Shown here piece by piece: positions 1 through 8,179 of a stretch of 56,719 nt of DNA. How positions within the stretch are numbered: the first letter of the stretch is position 1; each line of letters opens with the position of its first letter. The notes beneath the pieces are model-generated. The model was not told the DNA's origin, searched no databases, and saw nothing but the letters and a program-made list of their open reading frames with translations. The stretch lies in NCBI RefSeq assembly GCF_014843825.1, contig NZ_JHQR01000151.1, positions 1-56,719 on the forward strand, written 5' to 3'. This stretch comes from Mesorhizobium silamurunense. GTDB taxonomy: Bacteria > Pseudomonadota > Alphaproteobacteria > Rhizobiales > Rhizobiaceae. Made by a program: the position numbers and the translations under genes.

Positions 1-91
1 CACATGCTTAGCCATTTTCCCTCCCTATGCGAAAGCGAGACGGAACCCATCCGAATAGTCATATTGGTAAGCTCACTCCATTGATAATGAA

Positions 92-560
92 TAGACAGAT
101 TTGGTGAAAGTGAACCACTACAGATGGACACCGGTCATTTGTAAGGGGTCAGATCGAGGTCGCGCAGCATGTCGATCGTGCGATTGGTCAGGATTGTTGA
201 GCGGAGCATCCAGACGGGGATCGGCGCCGTGCCGTCAGCAGGGTGAAGGTCCGGGACCGCGGCGGGAACGGTGAAGCGCAACGCATCCGTTTTTCCTCGT
301 CGATCCCTGGGGGCGCCGGACACGAAGTCTGGACGCGCTGCTCCCCATTCTTTACCTGCGCGACGTTTGGACGGCCGGGTTTCAGCACGCTCTGGCAGCC
401 CTGCTCGGGAAGGAGGTGCCGACCCTCTCGCCCTCGGTGATCACGCGGCTGACGGCAGAGTGGACCACCGAACGCGAGCGTTGGCAAAAGCGCGATCTTT
501 CGGCGCGCCATTATGTCTATGTGTAGGGGGACCGGGTTTATCTCCAGGCGGGGGACCATG
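92..560 (+). repeat. Direct repeat block, copy A
   Basis: This stretch aligns by eye with 5280-5745: both begin with a segment containing GATTTGGTGAAAGTG, then ACTCCGG/ACACCGG-like sequence, a GCATGTCGATCGTG stretch, and the same IS256 transposase start. The copies differ by many substitutions and small indels, so the duplication is old or both copies were acquired separately. The two copies lie in the same orientation about 5.2 kb apart and bracket the Rieske/reductase genes. Confidence 0.7.
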
Positions 561-735
561 CCGAATGCATGCTGATGCTGATCGGCGCCACACCAGAGAG
601 CGTGTAGAGCTGCTGGTCGTCGTCAAGTGGCGTGGCCTTAAAGATCGCGACCGATCTTCGGCGACAGCGCACTTGGCTCCTGGAGGCCGTTACCGCCGCA
701 AGCTGATCGATGTCACGCCCCAGCGACAATGACGT
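243..735 (+). pseudogene. IS256-family transposase remnant (copy A)
   Basis: The reading frame opens with VRDRGGNG and RIRFSSSI, shifts frame near base 310, and continues as SLDALLPILYLRD, ALAALLGKE, ITRLTAEW and WQKRDLSARHYVYV. This order is that of the N-terminal third of IS256/Mutator transposases. A stop follows directly after YVYV (near base 525), and homology resumes as DRVYLQAGDHAEC and MLIGATPES before ending where a TraR-like remnant begins on the other strand. With a frameshift, internal stops and no C-terminal catalytic part, it is dead. A second copy lies at 5400-5745. Confidence 0.75.
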
Positions 736-1176
736 CTTGTGCGATGCGACCGTCAACATAGACATGTGACCAAAGGCCGTGCGTATTGGGATCGCAATCC
801 CCAACCGGATGCCGAAGTTACCTTCCTCAGCATAAAGGGCGCGAACTCGGAAGGATAGCTTCTTCGGGCGCTCGGGTGCCCACGCGAACGCCTCCATTTT
901 TGCCCGTGCAGTTCTGACGACTGGATCGATATCCTTGTAGTTGCATTCGAAATAGCGCTGCGGCCACTCATTCGCGTAGTTAGACACCGAGTAGGCACAT
1001 ACCGGTTGGATGTTCAGATAGGCATAACAGTCGAAGCCGAGCGCTCGGACGGCATCGCTGAGCCCGTAATCGTCGACAGGAACCTTCTCTGTCGATCCCC
1101 GACTATTTTGAGGACGCTGACGGCGGAGATACCACACCGGCCTGATTTGAACCCGCGAGGTCATTCCCCAGTTCAA
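538..1176 (-). pseudogene. TraR/LuxR autoinducer-binding domain remnant lacking the DNA-binding domain
   Basis: The middle of this frame (about 682-1086) reads as the acyl-homoserine-lactone-binding domain of TraR-type regulators: LGFDCYAYLNIQP, NEWPQRYFE, YKDIDPVVR, MEAFAWAPERPKK, FGIRLGIAIPIRTAFG and MSMLTVASHK. These are hallmark stretches of the family, including the YAYLN and DPVV segments that line the ligand pocket. The frame then runs into IS256-derived sequence, so the C-terminal LuxR helix-turn-helix is absent. The N-terminal ~30 residues do not look like TraR and overlap the end of the reductase gene. TraR normally controls plasmid conjugation by quorum sensing; this piece could at most bind ligand or dimerise. 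Most likely it is a decaying remnant. Confidence 0.65.
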
Positions 1177-2377
1177 GGTCGCTTAATGGATAGGAGCAAC
1201 AAGCGAGGATATAGCCAACCGCTTTGTCACGCCGGCTAATACCGCCTTGGTCGTGCATGTCGACTTGGCCGCTCATGAGACGGACGCGGCAGGTGCCGCA
1301 AGAACCTTGGCCACAGCCGGTCGGAATACGTAGCCCACTCGCGGCTGCGGCGGCAACGACCGACTGGCCTGGCTTGGCGGGAAAATTCTTGTCCCTAAAA
1401 CCGATCATCAAATCTTCGCTGGAAGGACCCGGCGCTGATGCAGGTTTTGCCCTCTCGTGCATGCGCGGGGCCGGGCACCATGCCCCTTTGTCGATAGGTG
1501 TGGGAACAGACAGATTCATTCGGGAGAGTGTTTCCACTGGACGAACAGCGGGATGCATGGCAACCTGTCGTCGACGCGAGGCAGCGTCGTGCTCCGCACC
1601 GCCAAAGGTCTCTGTGACGAACGCGTTTTCGACGCCGCCCTCTGCAAGATAGATCGCCCGCGTCGCCTTCATCACAGGTTCGGGGCCGCAACAGAAAGCA
1701 ACGCGCCGCGCCATGTCGGGCACGATTCCGCGCAGCATGGGGCGGGTGATCCGGCCCGACAAACCCGTCCATGTTTTATCCGGCCGAGACAAACAGAGAT
1801 GAACAGAGAGGTTGGGCATGGCGTCTGCCATGGCACCGATCTCGTCGCCGAAAAGCTCATCAGCGCATGAGCGCGCCAGCTGCACCAATGTAGTATCGAG
1901 CGTGTCTGCACGCACCCGAAGCCAGCGAAGCATCGACATTATCGGCGTCATTCCGCTGCCCGCGCCCACCAGCAACAGCGGCGCCTTTGGCGCATGCACT
2001 AGACTGAAACGTCCAAATGGGCCACGGGCAGCGAGCGTATCGCCGATGTGCAGATATCTGTGCATCCAGAGCGTCGCTTGCGCCTGCGCACCGGTCTTGA
2101 TGGTCAGTTCGATGCAGTTGCCGCCCATGCCGCCCGACGCGATTGTGAAGCTGCGCTGGAATAGATTGCTTCCTGAAGGCAGAGTAAGTGACAGGGACTG
2201 GCCCGGATGATGGCGGAAGGTCTGCCCATCTTGGCGGATAGCTTCAAAAAAGTAAGTTGTGACGTTAGCCGTTTCCGCGCGCCGAGCAACAAGCACAAGA
2301 CGCAGATCGTCCGGTTCGAAAACGGGCACGCCGGGCTTCGGGAAGGCCCGCGGCGCAAGGCTCGCGTGATGCTCCAT
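1103..2377 (-). CDS. Rieske oxygenase reductase component (FNR-type flavoprotein with C-terminal 2Fe-2S ferredoxin domain)
   Basis: This 424-residue protein would pass electrons from NAD(P)H to the adjacent Rieske oxygenase. It has an FAD-binding region (about 20-130, FQRSFTIASGG and GPFGRFSLV), a nucleotide-binding region (LLLVGAGSGMTPIMSML, about 135-270) and a C-terminal plant-type ferredoxin domain with Cys355, Cys360, Cys363 and Cys393. This is the architecture of GbcB-type reductases. The ATG has a good GGCGGAG site ten bases upstream and lies 7 bp after the oxygenase stop, so the two genes are co-transcribed. About 20 extra C-terminal residues run into the TraR remnant and are probably not original. 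The partner could be a glycine betaine, stachydrine or related demethylase. Confidence 0.88.
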   Translation of the reverse strand: MEHHASLAPRAFPKPGVPVFEPDDLRLVLVARRAETANVTTYFFEAIRQDGQTFRHHPGQSLSLTLPSGSNLFQRSFTIASGGMGGNCIELTIKTGAQAQATLWMHRYLHIGDTLAARGPFGRFSLVHAPKAPLLLVGAGSGMTPIMSMLRWLRVRADTLDTTLVQLARSCADELFGDEIGAMADAMPNLSVHLCLSRPDKTWTGLSGRITRPMLRGIVPDMARRVAFCCGPEPVMKATRAIYLAEGGVENAFVTETFGGAEHDAASRRRQVAMHPAVRPVETLSRMNLSVPTPIDKGAWCPAPRMHERAKPASAPGPSSEDLMIGFRDKNFPAKPGQSVVAAAAASGLRIPTGCGQGSCGTCRVRLMSGQVDMHDQGGISRRDKAVGYILACCSYPLSDLELGNDLAGSNQAGVVSPPSASSK

Positions 2378-2384
2378 AGATTGT

Positions 2385-3641
2385 TTACTCCGCCGCCATC
2401 AGACAGTCCTGCGACCCGTCGAACTGGTTAGATAACTGTTGGCGGTACCATTTGATGAAGTTCAGCACCATGAACTCGGCCACTTCGGAATAGCGACCGG
2501 GCTCGTAGCCAGCAGCCTTGATGCCCCTATGGTTCTCTTCGGCGAGCAGGCGATCCTGGTCGTTGGTGACCCGCCATACTTCTGAAAGCTCCTCCGGCTC
2601 GTAGTCCCACCCTTCTACCGCATCTTCATGCACCAGCCATAGCGTCCGCACCTCGGTGCGATCGGGCCCGAGCGGTAGAACGCGGAAAACAATGATATGA
2701 TCGGACAGGAAATGGTTCCAGTTGTTGGGAACGTGGAACATCCGCACTGATCCAAGATCGGGAACTGTCAGTTCGCCTAGCAGCTTGCGGCAGGCAAGTT
2801 TACCATCCAAAGTCATAGAAATGGCCCCCTTCCGAAAGGGCAGGCGGATGCAGCGAAACTCGAGACCGCCATCGACCGGCGCATGAGGCAGGCCGAGCGC
2901 ATCCCAGTCGCGCGCCTTCTGCTGCATGATCTCGAACTCTTCGCCGAAGCGCGCGTCGTCCGGCAATGCCATTTCGACTAGGGAAACCAGCAGTTCGGGA
3001 TGCGCACCGCCGCAATGATAGCATTCGCGGTTATTTTCGATCACGAGCTTCCAGTTCGCTTCCTCTACGATCACCGACTCGTAGGCGACTTTGGTGCGGC
3101 GCGGCTCATGCGGCGCGATGTACGGCGAGGCGGCTTTCCTGAAGGACTCGAAGTCCGGCGCCTCGTCGGCCAAACAGATATAGACCAGCCCTTCCAGTGT
3201 CTGGACGTGGACCGACTTGAGGGGAAATTTGGACGGATCGAAATCCTTGCTCATATAGCGTGTCGCAAGCAGCTGGCCGTCCAGATCGTAAGTCCACTGG
3301 TGATAGGGGCAAACCAGACGTGCCTTGTTGCCGCGATGCTCGCTGCACAGGCGTGAGCCGCGATGACGGCAGGAATTGTGGAAGGCACGCAACTCGCCCT
3401 CTTGATCCCTGAGGACGACGACGGATGTGGTGTCGATCTGCACGGTGACGAAATCTCCCGGATCGGGTAGCTCGCATTCGGGCGCGACGAACAGCCACTC
3501 CTTGAAGAAAACTGCCTCGACATCTGCCCGGTAAATATCGGGATCGCTATAGAACTCCTGAGGTAACGAATAGCCATCAGCACAAAGCGCCAGCGCTTCG
3601 CGGATCTTCTGTTCATGGCCGGCGACTCGTGGATTGCTCAT
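2385..3641 (-). CDS. Rieske 2Fe-2S oxygenase, glycine betaine/stachydrine demethylase type
   Basis: This 418-residue alpha subunit of a ring-hydroxylating-type oxygenase has Rieske ligands Cys91 and His93 (CRHRG) and Cys111 and His114 (CPYHQW). The mononuclear-iron segment ENNRECYHCGGAHPE (202-216) supplies His209 and His214. The ENNRECYHC motif is typical of the GbcA/Stc2 branch that oxidatively removes an N-methyl group from glycine betaine or proline betaine, releasing formaldehyde. I chose the ATG at 3641 because GCGAGGTAG precedes it; an upstream ATG at 3671 lacks such a site. It is followed 7 bp later by its reductase. The downstream sox/folD/purU genes would process the secondary N-methyl groups. 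The substrate cannot be fixed from sequence alone. Confidence 0.9.
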   Translation of the reverse strand: MSNPRVAGHEQKIREALALCADGYSLPQEFYSDPDIYRADVEAVFFKEWLFVAPECELPDPGDFVTVQIDTTSVVVLRDQEGELRAFHNSCRHRGSRLCSEHRGNKARLVCPYHQWTYDLDGQLLATRYMSKDFDPSKFPLKSVHVQTLEGLVYICLADEAPDFESFRKAASPYIAPHEPRRTKVAYESVIVEEANWKLVIENNRECYHCGGAHPELLVSLVEMALPDDARFGEEFEIMQQKARDWDALGLPHAPVDGGLEFRCIRLPFRKGAISMTLDGKLACRKLLGELTVPDLGSVRMFHVPNNWNHFLSDHIIVFRVLPLGPDRTEVRTLWLVHEDAVEGWDYEPEELSEVWRVTNDQDRLLAEENHRGIKAAGYEPGRYSEVAEFMVLNFIKWYRQQLSNQFDGSQDCLMAAE

Positions 3642-3735
3642 CGGGCTACCTCGCAGTGGAAGGATATCCATCCAAATTGCCGATTTCGAAATGAAGCGGT
3701 GTTGGAAAAACGTCAGCCGATCGCAACTTCGCGTG
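3638..3735. promoter_or_regulatory. Rieske gene leader and promoter region, shared with a copy at 6540-6640
   Basis: The region upstream of the Rieske start contains the Shine-Dalgarno site followed by TTTCGAAATGAAG and ACGTCAGCCGATCGCAAC (as read on the + strand). A diverged copy with the same order (CATCG-CTACCTCGC, TTTCGAGATGAAG, CGCCAGCCGATCGCAAC) occurs at 6544-6623, ahead of the FAD oxidoreductase gene. Either it is a duplicated leader or a shared regulatory element; a GlxA-family activator site would be plausible but is not demonstrated. Confidence 0.45.
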
Positions 3736-3780
3736 GCTGGCCAATAAGGTCGTTGCGCCTATTCGGTGCTCGGTCTTGCC

Positions 3781-4053
3781 CTAGCCGATCACAGGCTCGA
3801 TGGAGAAACGCCGGCGCATCTGGCGCTTGATGACGAGGGACACGGCGATTCTGACCGTTGGCAAAGACCTTGAACGTGCGGGTGAGCGAGGCATCGTGGC
3901 CGGGATATACGGTGGCGGCGAAACGCGCGATATCTGGTTGCCGATGATTGTTTCAATCGCCGGGAAAATCTTGCTGCTGCACCGCCGCTGACGTTGCTCC
4001 ACGACCGCCGATGCCTGGTTGAGCGGCCAGCGAAAGACTGCTTCAAGCTGCAC
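3781..4053 (-). pseudogene. IS5-superfamily transposase C-terminal fragment
   Basis: On the minus strand the frames combine as SLTRTFKVFANGQNRRV followed by IKRQMRRRFSIEPVIG and a stop. The RRRxxIEPVIG signature is the conserved catalytic-E region of a widespread IS5-type transposase group. A frameshift separates the two parts, and both the N-terminal half and the normal C-terminal tail are missing. It sits between the Rieske leader and the 4339-4947 gene. Confidence 0.55.
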
Positions 4054-4338
4054 TACGCCGGTTACCTGGAGGGCGATGTCGCGAACAGTCCAGCCGAAAT
4101 ATGTCTGTTGCGTGTGGGTGGCTCAAGGCAACTATAACCGCCCGCTTGATGTTCTCGTTTGCAGCATCCGGTTTAATCCAGAGGCATTTGACCGGTGCGT
4201 GCTGTCGCTAGTCGGCGACGCTCCGGCAAGTCAAGTCTGCGTTAAGTTGACGGACCGGCCCCCGACACTCAGTTTCTGGGTCAGCGGAAATCGAGCCGCC
4301 CATTGAGACCAGGGGAATATATAAGACCGTTAAGCCCA
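4054..4338. other. Gap without recognisable gene
   Basis: Short frames on both strands show no family resemblance I recognise. The sequence is probably further insertion-sequence debris next to the IS5 fragment. Confidence 0.4.
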
Positions 4339-4947
4339 TTAAAGACGCTTCAACGCATCGATCACAGAGATGAAACGGTAGCTTTCGGCCACAAGACCCT
4401 GTTCATTTCGAATGGAGTCTCGCCGTCGTTCGGCGGCTAAGCGCTCCTCTTCGCTGATGTCGCTCTCCCTAGCCAACAGCCAGTTTCGGAAGCTGGGGTC
4501 GGCTTCCTTGATCGGTACCGCTCCTTGGTTGGAGGCCGGCTGAGGAACGATTCCCGAGCGCAATACGCGGCTCGGGTTGTACTCAGTGCGCCTGTCGAGG
4601 CCAAAAATGGAAAAATCGGGGCGCCCGACGCGGCCACTTGGCGAATAGGCAACTGCCGTGACGATACGGTCTAGGGCCGCGTCCTCTTCCTTCGGCCGGT
4701 GTTCTATCTCCCGTGGTCCGCCTTCGGGCACAGCGAGCCGAGTGATGCCGCAGTCGTTGATGGCATCCAGCACGGTGCGTGGATCGCCCGTTAGGATCTT
4801 TTCGCGCCGTTGAGGCCAAAAGTCGAATGCCGCATGGGCACCATGTCCCTTGCCCGAATGCAGAGCGTATATCTCCGGATAGATCTTATGCTCAGCCCGA
4901 CGAGTTGGCTTTACGTCGTAAAAGCAGGTGATCGCGATCTGCACCAA
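4339..4947 (-). CDS. Uncharacterised protein, about 200 residues
   Basis: This is an open frame of up to 202 residues with normal high-GC codon use. Visible pieces are HAAFDFWPQRREKILTG, DPRTVLDAINDCGITRL and a charged C-terminal half (ISEEERLAAERRRD). No membrane segment or signal peptide is apparent. I do not recognise the family. The start is uncertain: the longest frame begins with TTG at 4947 or GTG at 4944 without a clear ribosome binding site, and an in-frame stop lies a few codons upstream, so the 5' end may be damaged. It lies in the same orientation as the Rieske genes and may belong to the same catabolic locus. Confidence 0.5.
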   Translation of the reverse strand: MVQIAITCFYDVKPTRRAEHKIYPEIYALHSGKGHGAHAAFDFWPQRREKILTGDPRTVLDAINDCGITRLAVPEGGPREIEHRPKEEDAALDRIVTAVAYSPSGRVGRPDFSIFGLDRRTEYNPSRVLRSGIVPQPASNQGAVPIKEADPSFRNWLLARESDISEEERLAAERRRDSIRNEQGLVAESYRFISVIDALKRL

Positions 4948-5019
4948 ATGCGCTTACGTCGAACATGCTGGAATTCAGGAGGCTGATTACGTGCATGTCT
5001 TATTTTCTTCCTGTCGCGC

Positions 5020-5222
5020 TGCGAATTGCTGTCGGCATGAAGGGCGGTGTCGATCTACATGGTGATGAGATCTCTTGGATAGGGGAGCTCGCACCCGGCA
5101 CGACTGAGAGCCAACATCAGCCTGGTAGATCTCGGGATCGCTGCAGAACTCCTGGGGTAAAAAACAGCCATCATCATTATAGCGCGCCGGCGATCTTTCA
5201 TGGCCGGCGCCATGTGGATTGC
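5020..5222 (-). pseudogene. Degraded N-terminal copy of the Rieske oxygenase gene
   Basis: The minus strand reads SNPHGAGHE, LPQEFCSDPEIYQADV and, after a shift, CELPYPRDLITM then a stop. These correspond to SNPRVAGHE, LPQEFYSDPDIYRADV and CELPDPGDFVTV of the intact oxygenase at 2385-3641. The copy covers only about the first 75 codons, with an internal deletion, a frameshift and a stop. It abuts repeat block copy B, so the duplication probably moved gene end and IS256 debris together. Confidence 0.7.
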
Positions 5223-5279
5223 TCGTTGGACTGAGTAGCCATTTGCTTTGAGTAAGCTTGCCCCTTGGTATTTTGAATA

Positions 5280-5745
5280 GGCAGATTTGGTGAAAGTGCA
5301 CCGCTACAGATGGACTCCGGTAGGTCAGAGGCAGCATGTCGATCGTGGGATTGGTCAGCACCGTCGCTCAGCATGCAGACAGGGATCGGGGCGGGGCGGT
5401 CAGCAGGGTGAAGGTCTTGGACCGCGGCGCGAACGGTGAAGCGCAACGCATCCGTTTTTCCTCGTCGATCCATTTGGGGGCACCGGGCGCGAAGCCTGGA
5501 TGCACCGCTCCCCGTTATTTACCTTCGCGACGTTTGGACGGCCGGGTTCAGCACGCTCTGGCACCCTGCTCAGAAGGAGGTGCGGACCCTCTCGCCCGCG
5601 GTGATCACGCGGCTGACGGTGGCACAGCGGACCACCGAACACGAGCGTTCCCCAAAAGCACGATCTTTAGGGGGCGCCACAATCGCCTGTATGTACAACG
5701 GGGTTTATCCCTACGCGGCGCGTGGAAGATACGGCATGCGCGTAC
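5280..5745 (+). pseudogene. IS256-family transposase remnant (copy B) with its flanking repeat
   Basis: This is the second copy of the 92-560 block. From about 5400 it carries the same IS256 transposase start (RIRFSSSI, then ILYLRD-like and SPAVITRLT sequence). It is more decayed than copy A, with deletions in the ALAALLGKE region and around the WQKRDLSAR region. No functional reading frame remains. Confidence 0.65.
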
Positions 5746-6539
5746 TTTATGAAATCGCGTGCTTCGAAAGATGGGCTGAGCTTGTTCACCCACAAAGTCG
5801 ATCTTTTTTATTGCAGCGGGCGGCCGGGCTTTCGCGAAAGGTTACCACGATGCGTTCTCGCAAGGTAGGCTGCTCATTAGATCCCGGGGGCCATGCTGGA
5901 TGATTATTGACGACGCGCATGTCGGACGGCAATTCCTGATGGAGCACGGTACGACCAGACTCGCGACTCCGGCTTGCCCTTCGGTCAGCGCCAAATGTCT
6001 CCGGTGTTCAGCGCGAATACCGGTTTGTCAGCGCCATTGGTCAGCAGAAGAACGACTTCGGACCTTCCGCGTCAATAGGAGCGAGGAGCTTCTGCGTGGC
6101 GGTGACCCCAGGCTTATCGATCGACATTGGCAGGAAGATCATGGGTCACCTTGCGGCGTGGCCACCCAGGAGGCGGAGACTTAGGCCTTATTTCAGGACT
6201 GCCCTATATGACGCTACCACACGCGAATTCGAACGGCGTCTGACACGATTAAGTTCGCAACCATGTGTATATCATGTCGGGATTGGCTTGCGGGAATGCG
6301 CGCCCGTTCGCTGTCCGACGCCAGCCGACGCTGCGTTCCTGCCTATCGACTCGGCGGAGACGCACGCCACTACCCGCAATCGCACGACCAAGCGAAAGCT
6401 CGATGGCCAGATCATGGAAGTAACACGGCGGGCAAGGATACAGGGCGATGAACGACGGCAGATCGAAATGTTTTGCAAAAATAGCCGAAGTACAAGGTGT
6501 GGGGCTCCCCTCGCCTTCTGTTAAAGCAGGCTACTTTCG
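5746..6539. other. Gap of about 800 bases without recognisable gene
   Basis: Several short overlapping frames occur on the + strand, for example 5900-6184 and 6096-6524. None has a convincing start site or resembles a family I know, and the frames interrupt one another. I read this as decayed sequence between the IS256 remnant and the Rieske leader copy. Confidence 0.4.
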
Positions 6540-6640
6540 AATTGCACATCGACTACCTCGCGAGGGGTTCCACTCAGAGATTTCGAGATGAAGCCGAAAA
6601 ACGCCAGCCGATCGCAACTTCACACAGGACGAACGACGCC
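6540..6640. repeat. Diverged copy of the Rieske 5' leader
   Basis: CACATCGACTACCTCGC followed by TTTCGAGATGAAG and CGCCAGCCGATCGCAAC repeats the order seen at 3638-3735 (Rieske start codon region and promoter). It lies about 180 bases ahead of the FAD oxidoreductase start at 6817. It may be a scar of the duplication that produced the 5020-5222 fragment, or a promoter element for the downstream gene. Confidence 0.5.
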
Positions 6641-6816
6641 CACGGCGAAGCCCAGGAACGCCGCGGTTCGAGAATTTTCAATTCACCGTCCCAGCCGCCG
6701 GTTTTTTGGTGCGGGCTGCCGTTTTTCCGATATCCTGTGTGAAAAGCTGGATGATTATGTCGAACATGGACAGCCAGGCGAAAAGTGGCCGGCTGACAAA
6801 CTGGAGATGATCGACC

Positions 6817-8163
6817 ATGGCGTTCCCTACGGCAGCCCCGTATCTCATTATCGGCGCCGGCATTCACGGCCTTTCGACGGCCTACCACCTTGCACAGGCG
6901 CTCAAGCGGACCCGGAAGGGAAGCGGAAGCGACATCGTTGTCATCGACAAGAGTGGAATCGCCGCCGGCGCATCGGGTATTGCCTGCGGTGTCGTTCGCA
7001 ACAACTATTTCCAGCCCGCAATGCGCGAGCTGATGGCCCATTCGGTTAGCGTCTGGGAAAGCGATGCGAAGGTTTACCAGTATAACGCCGTCGGCTACAT
7101 GCAGATCAGCTCGGAATCGATGCGCGATGACGTGCGTTCAATCTACGAGCAGCAGAAGGCGATCGGCTATGAATCGATCTTCGTGGAAGGCGCCAAAGAG
7201 TCCGATGCCTATATGAAGAGCTTGTTTTCCGACTGGCAGGCGAAGAATATCACCTCGGTGCTGCACGAGAAGAAGGGTGGCTACGCTCACAATGCTGCCG
7301 CCATCTATGCGCTGGCGAAGAAGGCCGAGAACGAAGGAGTGCGAATCCTCACCGGCGTCACCGTCAAAGGCATGACCTTCGCCAATGGAGCGAGTTCGGC
7401 CGTGAACGGCGTCGATACCGATCGCGGACATATCGCCTGCGACTATCTCGTGGTCGGCGCTGGCCCCTGGGTTCGCGATTTCTGGAAGATGGCCGAATTG
7501 CCTGATACTGTGACAATCAAGAGCAAGGATGGTGAGCTGCATGACGGCATTCCGATGTGGCGCTTCTGGCAGCTTGAGGAAGGCGTGCTCGGTGTCGAAC
7601 CGGACGCGTTCAAAACCAACGACGGCAGGATGCCGCCGGTGATGCATGTCGATACTGACGCCCCACTCTATTCCACCGTTGATGGCAGCATCATCACTGA
7701 GAGCATGTGGGGTATCTACTACAAGCCCGATTTCAATTTCGGCGGGATCCAGGGCGGTGCGATGCCCTACAAGGTCGACACTCCAGTCGATCAGGTCCAG
7801 ATTGATCCTTATGGCCCCGCCTCGCCAGAATTTGTTTCAAGCCCTGAATTCGCCCATATGTGGGTGTCGGCGCTGGCGCACTGCCACAAGCGTTTTGAAG
7901 GCACAATGCCTCAATATCACAAGGAGCCTTCAGGAGGCATCGGTTGCTTCACGCCTGACAGCTTCCCGGTCTTCGAAGCGTTTCGCGAGAACGTCTACAT
8001 GATCGCAGACTCGAATCACGGCTACAAGATGATCGGTGTCGGCGCGCTGGTCGCGGAAGAGGTGATCGGAAACAAATCCTCGCTGCTCGAGCCGTTTCGT
8101 CTGGGCCGCTACGCGGCGGGCGAACTGCACCCCGTCTCGAACAGCCCATATCCTTGGAGCTGA
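6817..8163 (+). CDS. FAD-dependent oxidoreductase of the D-amino-acid/sarcosine oxidase (DAO) family
   Basis: This 448-residue flavoprotein begins with the Rossmann dinucleotide motif YLIIGAGIHGLSTAYHL (residues 9-25) and the following VVIDKSGIAAGASG segment. The second FAD region YLVVGAGPWVRDF lies mid-protein, and the C-terminal FAD loop (DSNHGYKMIGVGALVAEEV) is near the end. The family oxidises secondary or tertiary amines such as sarcosine or dimethylglycine. A GGAG site about ten bases before the ATG supports this start. A GlxA regulator follows 16 bases downstream in the same direction. No signal peptide is present, so it is cytoplasmic. A role in removing an N-methyl group after the Rieske step is inferred from context. 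Confidence 0.85.
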   Translation: MAFPTAAPYLIIGAGIHGLSTAYHLAQALKRTRKGSGSDIVVIDKSGIAAGASGIACGVVRNNYFQPAMRELMAHSVSVWESDAKVYQYNAVGYMQISSESMRDDVRSIYEQQKAIGYESIFVEGAKESDAYMKSLFSDWQAKNITSVLHEKKGGYAHNAAAIYALAKKAENEGVRILTGVTVKGMTFANGASSAVNGVDTDRGHIACDYLVVGAGPWVRDFWKMAELPDTVTIKSKDGELHDGIPMWRFWQLEEGVLGVEPDAFKTNDGRMPPVMHVDTDAPLYSTVDGSIITESMWGIYYKPDFNFGGIQGGAMPYKVDTPVDQVQIDPYGPASPEFVSSPEFAHMWVSALAHCHKRFEGTMPQYHKEPSGGIGCFTPDSFPVFEAFRENVYMIADSNHGYKMIGVGALVAEEVIGNKSSLLEPFRLGRYAAGELHPVSNSPYPWS

Positions 8164-8179
8164 CCAGTCTAAGCCGAAG

